From: Linanthus parryae
Taxonomy: Eukaryota > Streptophyta > Magnoliopsida > Ericales > Polemoniaceae
Direction: 5' to 3'
Assembly: GCA_023055425.1 (NCBI GenBank)
Contig: JALGPY010000006.1
Coordinates: 92,415,935-92,479,934 of the forward strand
Length of the DNA: 64,000 bases
Shown: piece by piece, positions 33,364 to 43,953 of the stretch
How the letters are laid out: the number at the start of each line of letters is the position of its first letter
How positions within the stretch are numbered: position 1 is the stretch's first letter
Position numbers and translations under genes: made by a program
The notes under the pieces: model-generated
Databases searched by the model: none
What the model was told of the DNA's origin: nothing
Seen by the model: only the letters and a program-made list of their open reading frames with translations

Positions 33364-35318
33364 TAAAGAAGATAAATTGCAAGTGAAAAGAGTTAGCTTT
33401 CACAGCTGTCCACCATCGCCAGAGCACAGGGGTGCTCGTGAGAAAAGTTTTAAGAGATGGTGGAAGAAGAAGAAGTGGAGGGATAAAGCAGCATCCACTA
33501 TCCTTTTCGGTTGAGGTAATCGGGTCAGGCTGTCGACTGTAAATTACAAGCGCTGCTTGGGAGGCAACCCAATGTAGAGTAGGATGCTATTTATTTCTAT
33601 TTTTTTCTTTTAGTTCTTCATATTTAATTTTGAGGGGTGAGAGAGAGTTGTGTTAATTCTTCCAATGAGTGTGCAGGGATACAAGTATAGAAGACGCTCT
33701 GTTCCCCTTCTTGATGTGTGCAATAGAGAATGTTGAGTAGGCGCATCGGAATCAGGACGCGAGGTGAGACTTTTCCGGAAGCTGTCAATGGTCCACAAGA
33801 CCCTTCTTGTTGCATTTTCGAGGCAACGGTGCCCATGTAGGTCCGGGCACCGCATGTATCTCTGACTCTCTCTCGTTTCGACGTTTTGAGCACTAATTTT
33901 TGAAATCCACCGCCAACACATTTAAGAAGTGAGTCCTCCTATTATATGTCTAAATTCGTTGAGGACAACGAAACGCTTAAGTGTGGGGGAGTTCGTGTCT
34001 AATTTCACCAGCCATGTTTTCTCTTGCATAGCCTTGTTACATGTAGTTTGTGTAGTACTGTGTTAATGTGGTTAGTGTAGAGTGGTGTTTTATTATCGTA
34101 TTGTGTTAGATATAAACTTTTGCATTGTTTTCACTTTTACATTATTGAGTCCCCCTACCTAAAACTTGTGGTTAGTCGAGTTGGCCAAAGCATATAGAAT
34201 TAGCAATAATGAAAAAAAATAGAAAAGTGAAAATCCATAAAAATTAAAAAAATTTGAGTTGGGCAATTGATGAAGCTTGAAACTAGAGAGAGTTCAGTGA
34301 AAGAGTCTCAATGAATATGAAGCACCCTAGTGGGAAAAAACTTAATTTTTAGTATCTTGCGCACCAGTTTCATGAAAGGAAGTTCCGGGTATTCAGGTAA
34401 AAGTGGAAAGTAGACGAGGGCATATCTTTAGTTCCTATAGTGTGCTAGGAGGATTTGGTCTTTGCGGTAGTTGAATAGTCTGTTTTCTGTGGAAGCTTGT
34501 GGCCTCTTGACATCTGGGGTGGACCTTCGTGTAGAGTTGGTTTCATGTGGTACGCTGCTCTAGCCTAAGTGAAGTTAGGGAGTGTACACTACCATCCCTT
34601 CCGGCGTTTTCAAGAGCTAACCGAAAAAGACCACACTCAGTTATTCTAACGACGCATCTGAAATAAAAAGAAGAGAATGAAAAACAAAATAAATCAAAAT
34701 CTTCTCTTGGACTAGATACGGTGAACAGCCTAATGTGCTCCCGTTCATGCGGGGAATTTGGATTCAAACCAGTTAGAGTGTCTAAGGAAAATTAAAGTCA
34801 AGCCGTATTACACGGAGTTGTGTCTCCTGTCACTGGGATAATTTGCAATCAATGCAATAACGGCTAAGAGGGTCTGAATACCTCATATGAATTGGCGACG
34901 AAAGACAAATACATGACTAAGGATGCCTGGACCCTCTGAGTAAAGGGTGTGCCCGAATATTGGATTGAGTTTGGTGGATGTTTGGGGAATCCTTAGTGAG
35001 CTTGTGCTCAGGGTCATCGTATTTTCAATTCCTTGTTGCGGTTGTGTTAATTGCAAAAGAGATTTGTGAGAACTTGATGATTTTGGTTAGTGATAGCGAG
35101 ATTGCCCGTCTCTTAAGAAAAAGAAAAAAAAATATGTTGTTTCAACTTTAGCATTGTTCTGTAATCGAGTTGCATTGTATAGTCATGTAGATTGCATTGT
35201 GTGTGTGTGTGTTGTTTGTGTCACATGGCTAGTGGAGTTGTATGCAATTCGGTGGATTTAAAACGTAGTGTGAGGATTGATTTTGCTCGGGACGCGCAAA
35301 AAGGTAGTGTGGGGGATT
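33364..35318 (+). other. Non-coding 3' interior of the Asp-primed element
   Basis: GCGCTGCTTGGGAGGCAACCCAAT at 33550-33573 can fold as a hairpin (TTGGG/CCCAA). I recall this word from Athila/Tat-type elements downstream of coding DNA. A second purine-rich tract, AAGTGTGGGGGAG, lies at about 33979. No other gene is seen up to the 3' LTR. Confidence 0.6.
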
Positions 35319-37053
35319 TGATAACTCTCTATTAGAGTTATATTTCTTGCACGTTTTATATCATTTTGCGTGCTTTCTGGGTTGATAATCTTAGTTTTAC
35401 ACTATGATTAGAGAGAAAGCGTAGAATCTTAGCTCTAGGCATTATATTTTTAATCCAGACGTTTCTCGCATTATTTTATGTATTTTTGTCACGTTTGATC
35501 GCACGGGTTGTGTTTCGTGTTGTTTTGGCAGGGAACAGAGCTTGGGAGATGAAGCGGAGAGGAGAAACAAGCTTGGGAGATTAATCGAGAGCTAAAGTGG
35601 AGAAGAAATCATGAAGAAAATGGAGTAGAGACATGAAGAGGGGAGGAAAGTGTCATTTTAACAAGTTTGATTAATGACACTTTAACACCCCAAAAGGAAG
35701 AGACAAAAGACTTGGAAAATATTTGGCGGAAGAAAGTTGGGAGCCGAATGTTTTCACGATCAGAGTGGATGGTCGTAGGATCTTACCTCAGATCGCACGA
35801 CCAGAGATAGGATCAGAAGCCCAGGAGATCACACGATCAGACATAGGACCAGAGCAGATCGCACAACCAGGAGATTGAGGTCCTGCAATATGTAGTCAAC
35901 ATCAGCGCACACACGGGAGCTAATTAAGGGGTCTACTAGGGTTATTAATCTTTTTGGTGATTAATTAATTGGGCCTAGACCTAAAAAAAGAAAGACGTGA
36001 GTAACAATAGAAGAGAAGTGAGGGAAAAGAAGAGGAGGATGACGAAGGCTACGGACGAAGAACAACCTGAGTCGGAGACCTCCATTGAAGACTAAGTTTG
36101 ATTTCTTCTTCTTCTCTCTCAATATTCGTATGGAGAAACTATTACATCGTGTTTGGTTGATTATTATTAGCTAGATGTTTTGCTAGGCGTCTCTATGAGA
36201 GCCTAGGGTTTATGTAGACGGTTATTTCTATTGATTGAATGTTAATTTCATGAACTTGTTGATGAATCTAGTCTATTGACACGACTAGTTTAAGATTTAA
36301 TAATCATGAAACTAGGGTTCTTCGTAGATTATAATCTTGCTTAAAGTTAATACGTGTTCTTGTTACATGTTCTTACGTTGTGCTTAATCCTTAGTAAGAA
36401 TGGATTTGCGACCCAGACTTGTTAATTAACTTGAAAGTGCACGACGGTGAATTAATTTAGTTGTGAAGTGTGTATGAACACAATCCCGAATCACCGAGAC
36501 CAAAAAGGAGAAGTGTTAGGATTGGCCTAGTGTGGGTAGATTCGGTAAGATTATTTATCTGTTCCGTGAAACTGTGGGCCGACAGGACCCGTTATCGTAC
36601 CAGTAGATGACCTGCTAGAACAGACCGGTAGACAACATGAGACCGAGAGGAGATTGTAGTCAACCGAGAAGTCATATGACATGAGACCGACAGGAGAGTG
36701 TCAGTACAATTACCCGGTTGAACTAGAATAGGAGTAACGTGTTACATAGATGAACCGAAAATCGTCTACAGTCCTAGGTGATCTAGAGATCGCCTAGTTT
36801 CTCTATACTTGTTTATTAACTATATAAAAAAAATAAAAAAATATTAGTTAGTCGTTATTTTAATTCAGTCGCTTGTTTGGGGGAGACAACCGCTTTTATC
36901 ATTCAAATCTTTCCTCCTGCACTGTACTCTAAATTAAATAACTAATTAGATAATCTAAAGTCTGTCCTCGTGGGATCGATAACTCGGGGTTGAAATACCA
37001 CCCCTATATTACTTGACCGTGCACTTGCGCATACGCGTTAAAGAATCGTGTCA
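35319..37053 (+). repeat. 3' LTR of the Asp-primed element
   Basis: Aligns with 30480-32199. The right arm of the U3 inverted repeat has lost its match here (about 35880-35900). Confidence 0.88.
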
Positions 37054-37565
37054 ATCTTAGTCGGTAAATTGAACTATTCACCTAGTCGTATCACTATTTG
37101 GTAACTCGGTAGCGTTAACTAGGATCCTGAAGTAGAATAAAGAACGTAATGCAAGTTTAGGATTGAATCAAGCTTGGTGACTCGGTTTGAATTGGTTGTA
37201 GGCATAGATAACTAGCTTGGTAACTTGGCAAGTTATAATTAGCTTCATTAATAAGAGAAACGTGTTAGTGTTTCATAAGTCAAAACGTAATTCATAGAAA
37301 CCCTAGTGATCCACGAGGGAATTATGGTACTTTTCTCATATTAGTAACTTCATTAATCAATCTCGTTAATTGTGCGTTCATGCAATCGGTTAACTAAGTA
37401 GTTGTCTCTTATTTTTGTAGAATTAGTGAACTCAAATCAAATTGCTATCCCACGTAAGGTTATAAAATCATAACTGGTTTGCAAGAAGTCTCTTGGGACA
37501 CGACAACCTGTAATATTACTTATTACTTCACGTGACAACCATACACTTGCGGTAGGAACGTGTCA

Positions 37566-38592
37566 GAGTGCTCAAGTTTCCTCCTCTTACTTTCCATAAT
37601 AGGCTAAATGTATCTGGTGCTTTCAAGCAATATAGTAAACGTTGGTAAATTGTGATTGATGAGAAATCTTTGTAGGCGATTAACACCCCCTGAAAAGCAC
37701 ATTTCCACATACCTCTGCTCAAGGGCTTCTTCAGCGCATTCCAACTTTAGATGGAACCTCTTGATGAAGGTCACTCCAACTTCGCCCTCCTTTTGTACCA
37801 TGTGAGAGAGATGGATGGCCGTGATCTTCTTCTCCACTTGGAAATATTTGGTATAGAGCTTCTTTACCATGTCTTCCGATGTGTGAATGGAGTTAGGCTT
37901 GAGCTGTCTATATTATTTGTATGCCACTTGACCAAAGGCTTGGGGAACTCTCGTATCCCAAAATTCTTATATTCGCCATAAGGCCCCAACAGATCAATGA
38001 ATCCCATGACATGCTCCTGCGCATTTCCATTGACCTCATCAAACTTCTCCCACATTTTAGTGCCTTGTAGCCTACATGATTAGTCATCGGGTAGAGCTTT
38101 ATTGGGACATGAGGTGTGCATTCTGTGCTAGGCAGAACATTGGTGTTGGTGCCCCGACTAGCCATGAATTTTTATAGCCTCTGCTCTAATGCTGATAGGG
38201 TAAGCGTTGATGTTGGTACTGGAAAATTTATTACTGCATCTCCAAGGATTTCGGGTGACGGTGGATCATAAGAAACATGGCTCAAGTTCTCTGTGACAGG
38301 GCTGGGGTTAGTCCCAAAGATGTGTGTTGCAGAGAAACCGGATGAGCTTGTACTAATTGCAGGTTGTGGATTATGAGTATATTCAGGAAAAATTTCAGAC
38401 ACCAGCCCTAAGAGGTAGTGGCGGTGAAAATTTTGGTGAAGAACTTGGCAAATTTAAAGCACTATGCACTGTTGAAATTTCTATAGCAAGTGCCTCATTT
38501 ATTTGTGTGTTGGAGTAAGCCATTTTGCTGATGAGTTGCATCATTTGATCCATTTGAGCTTGCATGTTGCCTGCTAGAGCCTGCACAACCAC
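37566..38592 (-). pseudogene. Ty3/gypsy gag fragment
   Basis: Minus strand. An N-terminal coiled-coil stretch (MVVQALAGNMQAQMDQMMQL, near 38590) is followed by a proline-rich spacer. The retrotransposon gag domain comes next in several frames (HVMGFIDLLGPYGEYKNFGI near 37950-38010; MVQKEGEVGVTFIKRFHLKL near 37740-37800). Frameshifts and stops break it. It is the upstream half of the element whose protease lies at 28329-28637. Confidence 0.8.
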
Positions 38593-38881
38593 TGTTCCGG
38601 AATCGGTAGTAGCTGATTGTTAATTCACCAATGAAGAATCATCAGTCTGGTTGGAAGGGGATCTATGTCCACTCTCTATTTCATCGGTACATGACATGGA
38701 TGATAACTTGTTGATTGTTAAAGCTCTTTCAAGTCGGCTTCACCAATGCAGAAAGGTTTTAATGACAGGGATGATGAGACCGTGTTCCTGCTATCCGGAG
38801 AAAAGCCACAATCAAACATGTACAAAGAAAATGGAAATAAGGAGATGATAATAGAAATGGGTGAAAATAAGAAATGTATGG
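38593..38881 (-). other. Leader of the minus-strand gypsy element
   Basis: Non-coding DNA between the gag fragment and the LTR edge. No clear primer site was found. Confidence 0.4.
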
Positions 38882-40090
38882 TGATACGATCTTTGCAAGT
38901 GTACAGTTATTTCTCTAGGAATAAATGTGGAAGATAGAGCTGTCGAATCCCAGAGGACTTGTTGCTAATAACTAGTACTATCAACTTTATGTGGGCAAGC
39001 AATTGTTTTGTTTTATTATAACTAAGAAAATAAATAACAAGCTAATTATTAAAATTGAGATTTAAATGAGAGACGAGTATCTGGATTCTATCTAGGTTCA
39101 CTAGGTTTCCACCATTCACAAATTACGTCCTGAAACACCGATGATGACTTGATTTGCCAAACGAGCAAGGGTACTTTGAAGATTCCTCAACCAAATTCTA
39201 TACTTAGAAGCACTAACTGAATCATCTAGCCTACATACGTCTAAACATGCATTATGATCTTGTGATCTACTCTTAGTTCTAGTTAACTAGAAAGATTCCT
39301 CAACTCTATATACGAATAGTGCAAGATTCAAGTTTCCGGGTAGCGAATATTGATTCCTCTAATATCCTCTACCTATGATCATCCTATTGCGATGTCAACA
39401 ATAGAAACGATATTATTAAGTACATAAATTAAGCATAGCTAAGCATTCATCATTAATTAAGTTCAAGTAAAACGTGAATCAAACTTATAATTCGCCAAAA
39501 CGACTTTATACCCTAGCTACCATTGAGAAATCCCGATATTTAACTTAGCTACTGAGATTCTTGATCAGCACGATGAAGTTTATGTTGATCACGATAAAAA
39601 AAAATGAAAAAGATAGAGAAAGGAGATAAAACGGCAGAATCCTTGCTTCCACGAAGAACTCTAGCTCCAATTCTTGTATCCAACCTTGTGCTCTGCCCCC
39701 CTCAGAAAATATGACCAAATATGTCTAATATACGTTCCCTAAGAGTCCCGGGTCAATTAGGAAATTTTTAGGCATTGTTCCTTAATGTTGTCCGCCTCTG
39801 CACATTGTCTTCGTGCGAAGTCAATTACGAAGGGTCTTCGTGGGAAGACAAACTTGTCTTTGTAGGAAGGCCTTCCCAGTTAGGTATTGCATTTGTTTCC
39901 ACGAACACTTCCAAATTTTCGCTAAGTCGATGGACCATAAATTTCTTGTCCGATCTCATGTTTAGCTCCGTGACCTATCTTAGGAAAGCTCTTTGATCTA
40001 CTTTCAATTTCCACCAGTCTCACTCCAATAGTCAGCTTTCGTCGCTACTTTATCGAAGTTGTAGGAAGGTTCGAAGACACGGTTCTCATG
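38882..40090 (-). repeat. 5' LTR of the minus-strand gypsy element (right border uncertain)
   Basis: The left edge TGATACGATC reads GATCGTATCA on the minus strand, preceded by GTACACTTGCAAA, a typical LTR end in these elements. CTTCGTGCGAAG at 39809-39820 and a related word at about 39836 echo the solo-LTR repeats. The right border could not be placed. Confidence 0.55.
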
Positions 40091-40104
40091 TAAATCATCT
40101 AATA

Positions 40105-41700
40105 TTACAGTCTTTTTGCTGAAAACACTATGGTCAAACGTGGGAAAAGAGGCTTGCCAGGGTTACTACGATGGTTCTCAATGAAGCTTTCACTGTAGAG
40201 CTCCGTCTTCTCTTCCTCCGTTGGCAGGAGAGTTGGATAGACTTTCTTTACAGTTTGGATGCTTCTTCCAAGGTTGCATTGCAATTTCTCCACTCCCAGT
40301 TAGCCAACCTCGACCGTATCGGTGCACCTTCCTTCTTCTTCCCCACTATGTCACCGAGATCCGGTATGGCCTCACAAATCCATGCCAGAAAGAAGTGTGG
40401 GAAGCAATTCATGTTATACTTCCTGCGACGATCAGAATCCAATGTCATTTCCCAAGCCTTCTGCTTCACCTGACCAAGGAAATCTATCCACATGTAAATC
40501 CACCATGCGAAACTGTTAGCCCAATCGAGATCCGAGAACAACTCGAATGGATCCATGCACATGTCATTTTTAGAGCTTCTCGTGTACACCATTCTCCCCA
40601 TTAGGCAAGTCATTGCCAACTTAGCATAATCAGTGAGTTTCTCAGGTCTCAAGTCCTTTTCTGCTTGGAAATTTCTTAGTGCATCTTCAACCTTAATGAT
40701 TTTGATGTTATGACCCATCTTGTGGTTCGGGAGGTACTTCACAGCCCAACCATAATCAGTGAGGTTCTCAGCTACCCCATCGATTTTCCCAAAACTCGAC
40801 CCCTACACCAAGCAAAACTCCAATCCAAAACGAACGAACATGCCGTTTATGTTGAACCACAACTCAATGTTTCTTTCTTGGTTTTGATCTTCGCATGCAT
40901 AACACGGTTTACTACCTGCCCCGGATAGTTAAACGGGCCACCATTAAGGTCCAACATGAACTTCAACTGCGGGAGCCTAGTCTGTATCACTGACCGAACA
41001 TCCTTACTAAGAGCATCTCCAACAGTTGAATTGTCCTTGGACTGTATTTGTACCTGGCGTAAATTTTACACCTGTACTTTTTGAGTTGCTGCTCCAGCAG
41101 CTGGCCTAAATATAGGCCACGGGCATTATTTTATTATTTTATAACTTTCATTATTAAATAATTATGTTACTATATTTAATAACAATCGCACTTTATTAAA
41201 TTAATATCCAATTAATTATACTATTGAAGCGAGATTAAGGTAATTTTTTTTATTTTTTTTGTATTTTTCACTTCAATTGTTGACAAGAATTATTAATTTA
41301 CCCTTGCAACAGTGCATACGAACGTTTGAGGAGCAGTGGATGATTATGAGGAGGATCAGAGGAGGAGCAGAGTAATAAATTAGAGTTTTTTATTTTTTAC
41401 ACCAGCTTCAAATTGTCCTCAGTTTAGGCCAGAACTGGTCCAATTATAGGCCTGGCTCAAATTTAGGCCAGATTTTGCACCAGCTGTTGGAGCTTGTTTT
41501 TGAGCAAAACTGGCCTAAATTTGTGCCAAAGACAACTTATAGGCCATCTCTTGGAGATGCTCTAAGGCATTTCAAAGCCTGCTCATAGTGTTTCAGGTGG
41601 CAAATAGTAGTGATGTTCCCTCTTTCAATCAGTTCCTGGCACAACAGCGCGGTACGTCTCCTCCCAAATATTGGTCAAGTTCGAAACCTTAAATAACTGA
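40105..41700 (-). pseudogene. DUF1985-type protein fragment, split by a MITE
   Basis: Read from right to left on the minus strand: LCQELIERGNITTICHLKHYEQALKC (about 41640-41570), the inserted MITE (41011-41562), then VRSVIQTRLPQLKFMLDLNG, and finally 40742-40248 with DPFELFSDLDWANSFAWWIY and FPHFFLAWICEAIPDLGDIV. Such DUF1985 proteins occur with Ulp1-like protease domains in plant genomes, often inside Mutator-like elements. No Ulp1 protease is visible. Frameshifts between 40743 and 41000 confirm decay. The protein's biochemical role is not known to me. Confidence 0.6.
41011..41562. mobile_element. PIF/Harbinger-type MITE, 552 bp
   Basis: Ends GAGCATCTCCAA and TTGGAGATGCTC, flanked on both sides by TAA (41008-41010 and 41563-41565), the 3-bp target duplication of PIF/Harbinger elements. 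It is non-coding. Inner copies of GGCCTAAATTTAGGCC-like words give further inverted repeats. Confidence 0.88.
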
Positions 41701-42306
41701 ACCTAGAATATAAAAGAAAAATTAGTAACATGTTTAAGTAACTATTTTTTAAGTAACTGTCATACCTGATTTTTTGTAAGTTAAAGATTTTAAGCTATGA
41801 ATAAATTTATCTACTAAAATATTTAGTTTTTATTTTATTACATATCTTTGTTATTTTAAATTTATGTGAAAATATATGTAATTGAAAATAACAAAGATAG
41901 CAAGTAGTTATCAATTAAGCGGAGAAATTCCAATTTAAAAAATCAAAAGACTCGGCTTCGACTCTTTCAAGAACGGACTTACAAGGTCAGCTACCCAGCT
42001 AACCCTCATAATTAAATATCGTTACTGTATATATGTATCTCGTTGTGAAGACCTAGTTGCTGTATAATTCATGGGTAGAGCCAAAGAATGTGAACTGTAC
42101 AAGTTACCAATAAGGTTGATTAAATGAAGTAAGGAGTCCCGGTGTATAGAGAAGACCTCACCATTTAATAAGTAACCTACTCCAGACGAACTGGTCTGGA
42201 AAATGTACAATAGTTTTACCGAGACGAACAGCCCAGATGATCTGGTTTGGACTAATTCGTCTCGAAAAAATGCCATTGCTGGCAGGTGTTGTACAGTTCG
42301 TCCCAT
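41701..42306. other. AT-rich DNA, no firm gene
   Basis: No recognisable coding region. It could contain introns or later exons of the minus-strand gene starting at 42592, but I cannot show it. Confidence 0.4.
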
Positions 42307-42510
42307 AACCTAGATCTAGTTTGTCCCTGTCCCAATCCTAGATTTAACTGTGTTAACGCAAAATTCAAATATAATACAAAACCAAGAACAAGAATTCACT
42401 AACAACAGTTCTTCGCATAACCTAGATCTAATTCGTCTCAGTCCATCTAACTGTGACAACACAAAATTCAAATACAATAACAAGAATTCACCAACAACAA
42501 CTAACCTCAT
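42307..42510. repeat. Tandem duplication, about 110-bp period
   Basis: TAACCTAGATCTA, then ACTGTG and AAATTCAAATA, recur in the same order starting at about 42307 and 42418. Each unit also supplies a possible splice acceptor (minus strand, CACAG). Confidence 0.75.
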
Positions 42511-42592
42511 CATTCCCAACAAGAACTATGGGAATAGGGCGGTCGAGGATGCCGACAAATCCGGCGAGAGGGAGGGTCACAGTGGTAGCCAT
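42506..42592 (-). CDS. Probable first coding exon of an unidentified minus-strand gene
   Basis: On the minus strand an ATG at 42592 opens 29 codons (MATTVTLPLAGFVGILDRPI then nine more residues ending NDE) that stop exactly at GAG|GTTAGT, a good donor site. The upstream minus-strand DNA (42593-42715) is CT-rich like a plant 5' UTR. The next exon may start after CACAG near 42452, but the tandem duplication there confuses the path and I could not follow the gene further. The protein family is not recognised. The gene points away from OBG and may once have shared a promoter region with it. Confidence 0.4.
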
Positions 42593-42936
42593 GGACGGCG
42601 ATGAGGAAGACGACGGAGCACTTGTGGTGGAGGAGGAGGAAGCCGTGGAGGAAGACGACAGAGTAGCACCGGGGAAGTCTGGTTCGCAGAGAGAGAGCGC
42701 AGAGAGGAAAGATTGATGGTGATGGGAGCAGTTTAATCGATCGAGTTTTTTTTATTAATAAGAATGAATTAAATTTTGTAATTGGGATTTATTTTTTTGG
42801 TTAATACCAGTAATAAAGGACCCTGCCTTCACTTAAAGTCCACCGTAGGCAGTTTAAACACTAACTTTCTATGTATTGGCACTCTCAGACAAGAGGGGCA
42901 TTTCAGTCGTTTAACCGAAGTGGTCGTGAGATGAAA

Positions 42937-43497
42937 AGGGTAAAAGACAAAAACCACCCTCCGACTATAGGAAAAATACACTTTGGTCCCCTGATCTTTG
43001 AAAAAAGACACTTTGGTCCCCTATTAACGGAAAACCAGTGGACACATATCACCCCTCTGTCATGTTCCGTCCAAAAAATTAACTTTTAATAATTTTTTTG
43101 ACTATTGTTCTTGGCGTTCATGTTCTTCTTCTTGGTGTTCTTCAACACTAAACAATTTTCATCAAACCAACCAAGAACAATCAAACACTACAACACAATT
43201 TTCACAAACTATTTTTTGAAAAGAAATCAGATAAACAACACTATACACAACTAACAATAAAATAATTTTCAAAAATCAAGAACTCCATCCCTATCACCCA
43301 CTGAACACTCACCTCCAACACCTAAACCCAACCGAACCAACAACCTACCGCCTGCCTCAAACCTCTCATAAACACTCATCACCAATACACGAGAGGTTTT
43401 TGTGTACTCTAGAAATTATTATGACGTGGTGCTCCCATCCATTTATAAGGTGCCACGTCATTTATTAATCACACTCAGATCTAACTCAACAACTAAC
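42937..43497 (+). repeat. Left terminal inverted-repeat arm of the MULE
   Basis: The outer part has AAAATACACTTTGGTCCCC-like words twice (about 42965 and 43000). The inner 107 bp pair with 48254-48360, and within them GACGTGG and CCACGTC form a further small inverted repeat. Confidence 0.75.
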
Positions 43498-43953
43498 GGA
43501 GATATACTTGATTGGGTTAACGGAAGTTTATTCATTCTTGAACTCTCTGTAGAGTTGTTATGGGTACATAACATTTATTGTGGTGTAAATCTTTTTCCCT
43601 CTCTCCCTCTTGACGCTTCAGTTTCTCCCGAGTCATCTCCAAGCTCACATCTTTCTTTGCATCCTTGACCTAAAGACTGCATAATCAACCCAGAATTTTG
43701 ATAACGACGAACGAAACATGCTCTGGTAAGTAGTAGCCAAATCATATTCCACAATGGACGGTGTAGAAGAAATCCTCCAAGAAAATACAATGGCCAGAGA
43801 AGAAATTCAAGGTTTATACGTACAGTTATATTTATTTTCAGGATACATGTTTTGATTTAGGTAAAGAGTGTGCATATACATATCTTCCTAATGCACATAT
43901 CTTAAGTTATTTTACAACCTCAAAGGGTTTTGTGTTTACTCTTGTTTTTCTAG

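Larger units (their letters stand above)
30480..37053 (+). mobile_element. Non-autonomous gypsy-type LTR element with tRNA-Asp primer site
   Basis: The LTRs at 30480-32199 and 35319-37053 start TGATAACTCTC. The interior is 3.1 kb with one degraded coding frame (32368-33363) and no protease, integrase or RT. The primer site is TGGCGCCGTTTCCGGGGA. A purine tract GTGGGGGAT precedes the 3' LTR. Flanking 5-mers are TTCTT and ATCTT (one change). I count about 10 differences in the first 105 aligned LTR bases, so this insertion is older than the Sirevirus-like one. It must have used another element's enzymes, most likely of the Athila/Tat group. Confidence 0.85.
29530..37565 (+). mobile_element. Solo LTR (gypsy-type) with perfect TSD, itself split by a nested element
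   Basis: The LTR begins TGATAACTCTG at 29530 and ends ACGTGTCA at 37565. It is flanked on both sides by GAGTG (29525-29529 and 37566-37570). No internal region of its own remains, which is what recombination between two LTRs leaves behind. Its own length, excluding the nested 30480-37053 element, is about 1.46 kb. U3 carries CTTCGNNCGAAG inverted repeats at 29843-30000. Confidence 0.85.
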
